Below are positions 30,665 to 37,691 of a stretch of 50,417 bases of DNA, piece after piece. The notes under the pieces are model-generated. The model had not been told where the DNA came from. It worked only from the letters and a program-made list of their open reading frames with translations, and searched no databases. Location of the stretch: assembly GCA_020444075.1 (NCBI GenBank), contig JAHLLR010000036.1:1-50417 (forward strand), given 5' to 3'. The first letter of the stretch is position 1. Each line of letters opens with the position of its first letter. Made by a program: the position numbers and the translations under genes. The stretch comes from Deltaproteobacteria bacterium. Its GTDB lineage: Bacteria > Desulfobacterota > Desulfobacteria > Desulfobacterales > Desulfosarcinaceae.

Positions 30665-31555
30665 TCAGCGGGCCAGCAGGCGGGCCAGATCACGATCTTT
30701 TTCGTGCCACAAACTGTTGAGCCAGTTCTGAAAATTCCGCTTGAACTGCGGGTCCTGAAGGTAGTCGCCCATCATTTCGCTGTTGATGGGCAGGGTTTTC
30801 ACCCTGACTTTGATCTCTTTGACACGACCGCAGACGAAATCCCAGAAACTGGCCGCACCCTGGGGATAAGCGATGGTTACGTCCACAATGTGCTGAAGCT
30901 TGTCGCCCATGGCCGCCAGTACGAAAGCCATGCCGCCGGCCTTGGTGCGCAGCAGATGGGTGTAAGGCGACCGTTGGCGGGAGTGTTTTTCCCGGGTAAA
31001 CCGGGTTCCTTCGACAAAATTCATCACCGACACGGGAATGTTCCTGAATTTATCGCAGGCCCGTTTGGTGATTTCCAGATCTTTACCGATCAGGTGGGGG
31101 TTCTTTTTGAGAAACTGTCGGGAGTAGCGTTTCATGAATGGAAAATCCAAGGCCCACCATGCCTGCCCCAGAAAAGGGAACCAGAACAGCTCTTTTTTCA
31201 GAAAAAATTTAAGGAATGGAATCTTGCGATAAAAGACAGTCTGGAGCACCAGGATGTCCACCCAGGACTGATGGTTGGCCACCACCATGTACCAGCCTTT
31301 GGGATTGAGATTGTCCAGACCGCGCACATCCCAGCGTACGCCGTTAAAAAGCTTCTGGTTCAGCTTGTTCACCGCGATCCAGCCGTTGGCAATGGCGGTC
31401 AGGATCATGCGGCAACCGGTCTGGACCGGCTTGACGGGAATCATCAGTTTGATCAATGCCACAACAAAAATGGGAATACAGCAGACTATCGTATTAAGGG
31501 CGTAAAGCAGAAGGGAAATTACGCCTCGGATCCCATGAAACAATGATTTATGCAT
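30665..31555 (-). CDS. LPLAT-family acyltransferase (PlsC-like, YihG type)
   Basis: The 296-residue inner-membrane protein has an N-terminal membrane segment (about 12-40) and the glycerolipid acyltransferase motifs NHQSWVD (His95, Asp100), FPFMKRY and VEGTRFT (Glu182). These belong to enzymes that add an acyl chain to lysophosphatidate or similar lipids. The length and the ADKLNQKLF-like region before the active site resemble E. coli YihG more than the shorter PlsC. Substrate cannot be read from the sequence. The gene has no close partner: a 150-base gap separates it from the dihaem cytochrome gene upstream, and 153 bases from fumarase downstream. Confidence 0.88.
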   Translation of the reverse strand: MHKSLFHGIRGVISLLLYALNTIVCCIPIFVVALIKLMIPVKPVQTGCRMILTAIANGWIAVNKLNQKLFNGVRWDVRGLDNLNPKGWYMVVANHQSWVDILVLQTVFYRKIPFLKFFLKKELFWFPFLGQAWWALDFPFMKRYSRQFLKKNPHLIGKDLEITKRACDKFRNIPVSVMNFVEGTRFTREKHSRQRSPYTHLLRTKAGGMAFVLAAMGDKLQHIVDVTIAYPQGAASFWDFVCGRVKEIKVRVKTLPINSEMMGDYLQDPQFKRNFQNWLNSLWHEKDRDLARLLAR

Positions 31556-31707
31556 ATGAATCCTTCAATCCTGGCAAGTGAAAACATCATTGGACAGTAT
31601 TTTTAAATAAAATGCGGGAGGGTGACAAGAAGGGCGCGGCCGGTTGACAAAAGTTTTACAAACAACGACGCGCTGATCGGTCCGGCGTGGAGGTACCTGA
31701 TGAGCAA

Positions 31708-32199
31708 TCAGTTGCCGAACATGGGACCGGATGGCCCCAGGTGGCAGGAGTAACAGCCGAATCCGCGGCGGGTGATGATGCTGAAAGACTTTTTGCCCAG
31801 CGCATCAGCCATCAGGGGCACCAGCCGGTCCAGCTTCAGTTGGGTGGTCTCCGGATATTTTTCGAATTCAGGGCCCAGGAGCAATTCTCCGCTGAGCCGG
31901 GGAAGATAAGCGGTGGGCATCTTGAAGTTGCCGGTCCTGGGCCCCTGGCCGTGACACAGGCTGCAGTCCACCATGGCAAAGCGCTCGGGGCGCCAAGTCT
32001 GGAAGAGTTCCGCCGCACGGGGCAAAACCACGCTTTTCATGTGCGCCTTGCGCTGGTCGAGGTTCATTTCGGTCCAGGTCAGCTGTTTCCCGTTGCTGCC
32101 GACCGGTCCCACTCGCTTGGGATAGCAGCTCCAGAGCGTCATTACCAAGAGGAACGCCACCACGAAGGTTGCAGTGGATTGACGAGCAGCGGTGCGCAT
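31708..32199 (-). CDS. Dihaem c-type cytochrome lipoprotein
   Basis: The 163-residue product has an N-terminal membrane segment ending in LWSC (Cys25), a good lipobox, so it is probably anchored to a membrane facing the periplasm. Two haem motifs are seen: CSLCH (79-83) and CYSCH (149-153), the latter close to the C-terminus (HLGPSGPMFGN). Between them is a mostly helical segment. It should carry electrons in the periplasm; partners are not evident from neighbours. The start is the ATG at 32199. Two overlapping short reading frames lie immediately upstream on the same strand. Confidence 0.82.
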   Translation of the reverse strand: MRTAARQSTATFVVAFLLVMTLWSCYPKRVGPVGSNGKQLTWTEMNLDQRKAHMKSVVLPRAAELFQTWRPERFAMVDCSLCHGQGPRTGNFKMPTAYLPRLSGELLLGPEFEKYPETTQLKLDRLVPLMADALGKKSFSIITRRGFGCYSCHLGPSGPMFGN

Positions 32200-32205
32200 G
32201 TTTGG

Positions 32206-32364
32206 TCACCGATCCTTTCTTGTGCAGGCAATCATGCGACCCCGGGGGGTGGTGATCGCCTTTTCGAAGTCGAGAGCAGCCTGGCCGATGGTGGCGATGA
32301 AGCGGTCGGCATAATTGATTACCGCCGACCGGAGCTCTTCCTGAGGTTCACAAAGACTCTTCAA
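32206..32364 (-). CDS. Short 52-residue protein or C-terminal half of a frameshifted gene
   Basis: The frame encodes LKSLCEPQEELRSAVINYAD followed by a helical stretch, AALDFEKAITTP and a basic end (CTRKDR). It is protein-like with G/C-rich third positions. The only start is a TTG that overlaps the stop of the preceding short frame (TTGA), with no clear ribosome-binding site. It ends 6 bases before the cytochrome ATG. Either it is a small gene co-transcribed with the cytochrome, or it and the preceding frame are halves of one broken gene. I recognise no family. Confidence 0.4.
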   Translation of the reverse strand: MKSLCEPQEELRSAVINYADRFIATIGQAALDFEKAITTPRGRMIACTRKDR

Positions 32365-32453
32365 TCGTCGAAACGGCCCGGATCAGGTTTGTATTTTTCT
32401 GGTGCCGCCCGGAAGATTCCGTGGCGGGAATCGGCCTCCAAACGGTCAAACAA
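32361..32453 (-). pseudogene. Possible N-terminal half of the same short gene
   Basis: From a TTG at 32453 the frame reads LFDRLEADSRHGIFRAAP, then EKYKPDPGRFDD and stop. It looks coding but lacks a good start: an ATG four bases upstream is out of frame and closes after three codons. That, and the overlap with the following frame, suggest one or two single-base shifts in an original gene of about 85 codons. Confidence 0.35.
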
Positions 32454-32529
32454 CCATTTTAGGCAAGTAACGGTATGATTCAGGATAAAAAATTGGCAAC
32501 AGATTATAATGGTCATGATAATTTTGCAA

Positions 32530-32550
32530 GATCAGCGTCAGATCAGCGTC
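32530..32550 (+). repeat. Direct repeat GATCAGCGTC x2
   Basis: Two identical 10-base units separated by one A lie in the gap between the GAF protein gene and the short frames before the dihaem cytochrome. Otherwise I see nothing between 32454 and 32636. Confidence 0.8.
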
Positions 32551-32636
32551 GTGGTTTTTCCGGATCATTCTCGTTTCCATCTTTACCAGCCAGCATGACT
32601 GAAAAAACGCCGGGATGGCTTCTGACGGGTTGCAGA

Positions 32637-34985
32637 CTACCCGGCCATCCGTTCGATACCTCTTGCAGCGGCTCCGGCTTCCAGGTTTACGCTGACGCGA
32701 AGTGCCTTGAGTCCCCTAATGCCGGGTAGATCCTCCAGGTCGATGGCCTCCAGATCTCCCAAGAGGTCTCCACGGCCTTGCAAGTATTCGATGTGTCGCC
32801 GAATTTCCCGGCCTTCCTTCGGATGAGAATAGACAACCGCGATCTGGCCCGGCTGGGTGAGACGTTCCCGCCCGCCCTTGACCATGGCCTTGTCCAGGCG
32901 AGATTTGATAATCTCATGGCGCACGTCATAGGCGCCATCTACATCGAAGCGCTTTTCGTCGTAGCGGAAGCGAATGGAGAGGGGCGCGTGATTGATTAAT
33001 ATCAGGTGACAGGTGTCCAATGGGATTTTCAACTCCGGCTGGATCTGCCGGGTATGCCAGGCCAGTCCGCAAGCGATCTTGAATTGCCACAGGGCCAGGT
33101 TTTTATGAAAAAACGAATGGTGTTTCCCTTCCGGGTGCATGGACGCCCCAAGATAAATCACGTAGTCGATGCCATCGGTCTGGTGCTTTTCGAAATAGTG
33201 CGGAAACACCTGCTGGGCCTCTGCCTGCTGCTGGTCCATATAACCCGATAGCCGCTCGTTGAGTTTGGAGACGCTCTCTTCAAAGGCTTTTCGTTTCCGA
33301 TAGACAACGCCCATCACCGGGTCCACCGCCTGATTGTAAACATCGATGGCATGACTGACGCCGGGTCCGATGGCGCGCAGTTCGGTAAAGCCGGGCTCCA
33401 CTTCCTGTTGCAGAAAGGATGCGACCGCACTTTCCTCTTCGGTAGATAGACCGCTATTGATATTGGCGATGCGCTGATCAATGCGGTAACTGAATTCGTC
33501 GATCAGCGGCCAGGATTTGATTTCGGCGGCACGTCGCATGATGGTTCCGGCCAGGGTCAACTGCTCAATCAGGTCGGCCTGGATGCTTTGCACCCTGGCC
33601 TCTGAAGATCCCCGAATGTCTGACTGGCCGAAGAGGGGGATCACTTCCTTGAAAATGATCGGTTCCATTTCCGAGGAGGTCCCCTGGCGCAATCGTTCCA
33701 TGTGGTCCATGGCGGCTCTGCGGAAGCGCCACTCCACGGACGGATGCACGGCGGTGCATTTTTCCTTGATGACGGCCTGAACCTCGTTGTTCATGTCCTC
33801 CAGTCCCCGCTTGAGGGCCATGGAAAACAGGGGGACGATGTGACGCATTTTTTCGATATCCACGGCGCCCAACCCATGGGGCCGGTTGGATTTGACCCAG
33901 AATGTGCCGATCGCTTTGCCGCCATAATACAAGGGAGCGATGAGCAGGGATCGCACGCCATGATCGACGGCATCCTGTTCGGCCGGGCACAGATTGGGTT
34001 CTTTGCGCAGGTCGGGAATGCGCAAAATTTCTTTGTGATCGATAGCTTGCAACCAGACCGAGTTTTTTAAATCACTCAGGGGAATATGGCTGGAATTGGT
34101 GAACAGGCAGTTGGCTTCAGAGGTGTGGCCATCATTGAGAATCAGGACCTTATCCTGCTGGAGGGCCGCTAAGCTGGCTTTGAGATCAGATTGGCCGAAG
34201 AGGGTGCGCAGCCGGCTCTGCAGGCGCTTAAAGCCTTCGGCGGAGAAGATGGACTGCTGGTCGATAAGGTCGCGTTCGAGCGCCGAGGTGATCTCCGATT
34301 CGGTGACATCCACCGCCCTTACGACGGTGAACCCCCGGAAAACAAAGTTTTTGGGAGGCAGCAGGGCGGTCAGCACCTCCGGGTCGGCAATGTGACCGAT
34401 CACCTGTTCCCGCTTCTGGTCGTTCAGCTCCGGCGGCTTGCCCACGGTTCCCACCTGGACGAACTGAAAATCGGGAGTGATCTGGAAATGGCGCTCCAGG
34501 CCCGTGGCTGGATCCGTTACGATCCGGATAAGGGGGCTGTCCAGGCCCTGTTCAATTCCGTAGATCCGTTTAAGAATCAGGGCATAGGCGCGAAGGAGGC
34601 GCTGAAAATCCAGCGTATTGTTCTCGCCCTTGAGTCGGCCGGCGATCGTTCCCTGGTCGTCGAAAAGGAGCTTCCGGTAGGCCGGGGTGCAGTAAAGGGC
34701 ATGGTGCTGGAAAGGGGTGAATGCACCGGTGATTTCCGTTTCCCAGGTGGACGATGGAAAGGCGACGGTCATCAAGGGGGCCAGGATGTCCGTGTGGCGG
34801 GCGGCCAAATCCGGGCGGTCGATATCCCCCTGCAAGTCGGGGGTCTCCCGGACCCGTTTTTCAAAGACCTCAAACATTGCGGCCATATGCCGGCATTTGG
34901 GGGCAACCTGTTTCCTCCAGAAATCCAGCAGGGGGTCGATGCTGAGAACGGTTCTGAAATCATCGGCGGCAGATTGATCCGTCAT
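32637..34985 (-). CDS. Large GAF domain protein of unknown function
   Basis: The 782-residue soluble protein has a helical N-terminal region, a GAF domain at about 300-420 (ending near ALKRGLEDMNNEV), a long helical middle (about 420-590, with a coiled-coil-like stretch) and a distinct C-terminal domain (about 600-782). The last contains FPHYFEKHQTDGIDYVIYLG, LWQFKIACGLAW and RFDVDGAYDVRHEIIKSRLDKA. I recall similar uncharacterised GAF proteins in Bacteroidota, which suggests a shared module of unknown role. There is no kinase, GGDEF, EAL, HD or helix-turn-helix output. I chose the ATG at 34985 (MTDQSAADD) because AAGGA lies about 8 bases upstream; an earlier start at 35054 would add 23 residues. 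The gene stands alone. Confidence 0.72.
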   Translation of the reverse strand: MTDQSAADDFRTVLSIDPLLDFWRKQVAPKCRHMAAMFEVFEKRVRETPDLQGDIDRPDLAARHTDILAPLMTVAFPSSTWETEITGAFTPFQHHALYCTPAYRKLLFDDQGTIAGRLKGENNTLDFQRLLRAYALILKRIYGIEQGLDSPLIRIVTDPATGLERHFQITPDFQFVQVGTVGKPPELNDQKREQVIGHIADPEVLTALLPPKNFVFRGFTVVRAVDVTESEITSALERDLIDQQSIFSAEGFKRLQSRLRTLFGQSDLKASLAALQQDKVLILNDGHTSEANCLFTNSSHIPLSDLKNSVWLQAIDHKEILRIPDLRKEPNLCPAEQDAVDHGVRSLLIAPLYYGGKAIGTFWVKSNRPHGLGAVDIEKMRHIVPLFSMALKRGLEDMNNEVQAVIKEKCTAVHPSVEWRFRRAAMDHMERLRQGTSSEMEPIIFKEVIPLFGQSDIRGSSEARVQSIQADLIEQLTLAGTIMRRAAEIKSWPLIDEFSYRIDQRIANINSGLSTEEESAVASFLQQEVEPGFTELRAIGPGVSHAIDVYNQAVDPVMGVVYRKRKAFEESVSKLNERLSGYMDQQQAEAQQVFPHYFEKHQTDGIDYVIYLGASMHPEGKHHSFFHKNLALWQFKIACGLAWHTRQIQPELKIPLDTCHLILINHAPLSIRFRYDEKRFDVDGAYDVRHEIIKSRLDKAMVKGGRERLTQPGQIAVVYSHPKEGREIRRHIEYLQGRGDLLGDLEAIDLEDLPGIRGLKALRVSVNLEAGAAARGIERMAG

Positions 34986-35178
34986 GGGCATTATCCTTTC
35001 GAACACCGCGGGTTTTAGGCGGCGCTTGGCGTTATGAGGTGTGGCGCTTAACACCTATCCGGATATGATAATCACCAAACAACCAAACGCCAACCCCGTT
35101 CAGGGGCTGAAAGGGGATCCCTTCGCAGCCCAACGACCCAACCTTTTAACGGAGCAGGAGCGATGCCACGGGGAAAAT

Positions 35179-35226
35179 AAAAAGCGCTTCCTCCATGAAC
35201 CGCAGTCCGGAAGAAGCGCTTTTTTT
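35179..35226 (-). terminator. Strong terminator after the qrc operon (bidirectional shape)
   Basis: AAAAGCGCTTC pairs with GAAGCGCTTTT, and inner bases (CTCC/GGAA region) extend the stem. On the minus strand it is followed by TTTTTATTTT, closing the qrc transcript about 35 bases after the small membrane protein gene. Confidence 0.87.
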
Positions 35227-35260
35227 ATCGATTTTGTCTATTGGGCCGGGTTTTAAGTTT

Positions 35261-35422
35261 TCAATGGTGGCCGTGGCCGCCCTTTCCTTTGGAGGTGTCG
35301 ATGACGGCTTTGATGATGCAGTAGGTCATGCCTATCCCGATGATATTCAGGGCATACCAGAGTCCGCCGTGAAATACGATGTGGCCGGCGTCCCAGAGCC
35401 ATTCAAAACTGAAAGGAAACAT
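35261..35422 (-). CDS. Small membrane protein at the end of the qrc operon
   Basis: The 53-residue product begins MFPFSFEWLWDAGHIVFHGG, has one membrane helix (about residues 18-41, LWYALNIIGIGMTYCIIKAVI) and a Gly/His/Lys tail (SKGKGGHGHH). A strong ribosome-binding site (GGAGGAG) lies 6 bases before the ATG. The start is 20 bases after the qrcD stop, and the operon terminator follows about 35 bases after its stop, so it is almost surely translated with qrcD. It could be a small structural subunit or assembly factor of the Qrc complex, comparable to small single-helix subunits of other respiratory complexes. I know no description of it; the published complex is QrcABCD. Confidence 0.8.
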   Translation of the reverse strand: MFPFSFEWLWDAGHIVFHGGLWYALNIIGIGMTYCIIKAVIDTSKGKGGHGHH

Positions 35423-35442
35423 GTTTTCTCCTCCTCAACCGG

Positions 35443-36747
35443 CTAGGCTTTAGCCGGTTCCAGATCCGGTGCGGATTTCGTGTGTGCTTCCACTGCTGTG
35501 GACGTCTCTTCCTCAATGGGGTTCAGCTCCGCCTCCTGGGGAAAGATCGGCAGGTAGCGGTACGAGATCATGATCAGGATGATGCCGTAGGCCACGGGCA
35601 GAAGGGTGGTGGCGACTTCCTGCCAGCTGGGATAGTACAGCGCCCAGGTGTCAAAGGGCAGGATCGGAACGGCCATGACCTGAAGCACCATGACCCAGCG
35701 GTTCAGCGATACGCCCATAACCCCCAGGAAAAAGGCGACGACCCGCCAGGTGGGGTGCTTTCTCAGTCCTGCGCTGATCAGGATAATGGCCGGCACCACA
35801 CCGCCCAGAACGATTTCGGCAAACAGGATCCAGTAGCCGTAAAAGGCGTTGCCGGTGTAAAAGTCTGCCAGGTTCTGACCCAGGCCCGGTGCCGTGATAT
35901 TGGCCCAGCGGGTCGTATCGCAGATTTTGGCGATGGTGTAAGTAAAAATCATCCACCCCGAAATCTTGGCCAGCAGTTCAATCACGTTGTCCTTGACCAG
36001 CTTCTTGCGGGTTACTTTTTCGGTGATCCAGGTGATCAGCAGGGTGAAGCAGGGGCCGTAGGCCGCAGCGGACCACGTGAAGAGAAAAAAGGTCCAGGGC
36101 CAGATGAGCAGTCCTTCCCGGAAGGCAAAGGGACGACCGAAGAGCACACCGGCCACGCCTCCCAGGGACCCCTGGTGGAAAAAGGAGAGAAAGGCGCCGG
36201 TGGCGGCAAAGACCGCCATGATTTCATGCATGTTGTGGCTCAGGTTGTGAAAGAAGGGCACCTTGTCCAGCTGGCGGTTTTCCAGGATCAAGGGGATGTA
36301 CTCGATGGTCAGCACCGCGAAGTAGCACGACAGGCAGAAGGCCACCTCGGTGAGCATGGAATGAACATTGGCGTGCCAGAAGATGAACCACCCGCGCAAC
36401 GGCTGGCCGATGTCGATGGCCAGGATCAACAGGGCCGAACTGTAGCAGATGAAGCCGATGAGCACGGCATAATTGATGATGTGCTTGAGTTCATCCTTGC
36501 CGATGATGTATCTGAGCAGTCCGCTGAAAAAGGCGCCACCGCCCAGGGCGATAACCGCCAGGTCGGCCCAGATCCACAAGGCGAATCCGTAATAGTCGTT
36601 CATGTTGGTCTGGTTCAGCCCCTTGAACCAGCACAGCAGCATGGCATAAACGCCCCACAAAAGGACGGCGCCCACGATGCCCAGTCCCAGGAGGAACTGC
36701 CACATGGGGCAACGCTTGACTCCTTTGGGTATTAACGCAGTATCCAT
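35443..36747 (-). CDS. qrcD: QrcD, NrfD/PsrC-type membrane subunit of the menaquinone reductase complex
   Basis: QrcD is the integral membrane quinone-binding subunit of Qrc, which takes electrons from periplasmic cytochrome c3 and reduces menaquinone. The 434-residue protein has about ten predicted helices and ends in a hydrophilic tail (EEETSTAVEAHTKSAPDLEPAKA). NrfD/PsrC traits include FHNLSHNMHEIMAVFAATGAFLS and YIPLILENRQLD. The ATG is preceded by AAGGAG at about 10 bases. It lies 95 bases after qrcC, and a small membrane protein gene follows 20 bases after its stop. Confidence 0.93.
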   Translation of the reverse strand: MDTALIPKGVKRCPMWQFLLGLGIVGAVLLWGVYAMLLCWFKGLNQTNMNDYYGFALWIWADLAVIALGGGAFFSGLLRYIIGKDELKHIINYAVLIGFICYSSALLILAIDIGQPLRGWFIFWHANVHSMLTEVAFCLSCYFAVLTIEYIPLILENRQLDKVPFFHNLSHNMHEIMAVFAATGAFLSFFHQGSLGGVAGVLFGRPFAFREGLLIWPWTFFLFTWSAAAYGPCFTLLITWITEKVTRKKLVKDNVIELLAKISGWMIFTYTIAKICDTTRWANITAPGLGQNLADFYTGNAFYGYWILFAEIVLGGVVPAIILISAGLRKHPTWRVVAFFLGVMGVSLNRWVMVLQVMAVPILPFDTWALYYPSWQEVATTLLPVAYGIILIMISYRYLPIFPQEAELNPIEEETSTAVEAHTKSAPDLEPAKA

Positions 36748-36842
36748 AGGGTAAGTACTCCTTGATCTGTACGGTTTGCCGTTCTTATCTATCTATCTGG
36801 CTTTAAGCATTCGGTGCAATAGCCTTTAGCGCAAACCCGCAT

Positions 36843-37670
36843 TTAATGATGCGGTTTGGAAACCTGCCCGGTTTTTTCGTGGGCGAGATAGTTGTCTCCG
36901 GCACGCCGCACCCATTCCCGATTCGACAGGTAGTAGACCTTGGTGTTGGTGCCCAGCCGCTCCAGCAGCCGGAATGCCCTTGGGTTTCTGGATTTGTTGC
37001 CATTTTCGGAGTCTGGTTTGACGATCTGGTGAACCTGGTGCTCCGGATTGTTAAGATCGCCGAAGACGATGGCACCGGCCGGACAAGCCTGGGTGCAGGC
37101 GGTCTGGTAATCGGCCTCGGGAACTTTCCGTTCTCCGTCAAGATAGACCTGATTTTTGGCCAGCTGATAGCGATGGAAGCAGAAACTGCATTTTTCCACC
37201 ACGCCCCGCATGCGCACAGACACATTGGGACTGAGGTATTTTTCCATGCCGTCGGGCCAGACCGGATCCCACCAGTTGAAATACCGGGCATGGTAGGGGC
37301 AGGCACCCATGCAGTATCGGCAGCCGAAGCAGCGGGTATAGATCTGGCTGACGATGCCCGTTTCCTGGCTGTAGTCGGTGGCCGTTGCCGGACAGACCGA
37401 CACGCAGGGACTGTGGCCCCCGTGGCCTTCGCAGTGCTGACAGGGCCGCGGGAGATAGCAGATGTCCGTATCCGGAAAAGCTTTGCCGTTGTTCAGTTCG
37501 AAAATGCGCATCCAGGTAATGCTGACCAGCTTGTCCGACTCATCTTCTTTAAAGGGAACGTTGTTCTCGGCCATGCAGGCCGTCATGCAGGCGCCGCAGC
37601 CGGTGCATTTATCCAGATCGATGGCCATTCCGTATCTCATGGGCGTGGTGTGATTCTGCTCGTGTTTCAT
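36843..37670 (-). CDS. qrcC: QrcC, iron-sulfur protein of the Qrc complex
   Basis: The 275-residue protein is a four-cluster ferredoxin-like electron transfer subunit. It has sixteen cysteines in groups at 22/25/28/32, 77/80/89/93, 114/117/120/124 and 161/164/192/196. The pattern CTGCGACMTAC, CQHCEGHGGHSPC, CFGCRYCMGAC and CSFCF...CTQACP is that of the DMSO reductase/PsrB beta subunits. It has no signal peptide, so export would depend on its Tat-type partner QrcB. It should bridge QrcA/QrcB to QrcD. qrcB ends 21 bases before it. Confidence 0.93.
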   Translation of the reverse strand: MKHEQNHTTPMRYGMAIDLDKCTGCGACMTACMAENNVPFKEDESDKLVSITWMRIFELNNGKAFPDTDICYLPRPCQHCEGHGGHSPCVSVCPATATDYSQETGIVSQIYTRCFGCRYCMGACPYHARYFNWWDPVWPDGMEKYLSPNVSVRMRGVVEKCSFCFHRYQLAKNQVYLDGERKVPEADYQTACTQACPAGAIVFGDLNNPEHQVHQIVKPDSENGNKSRNPRAFRLLERLGTNTKVYYLSNREWVRRAGDNYLAHEKTGQVSKPHH

Positions 37671-37691
37671 CTGAACCTCGTGTCAGGTTGG

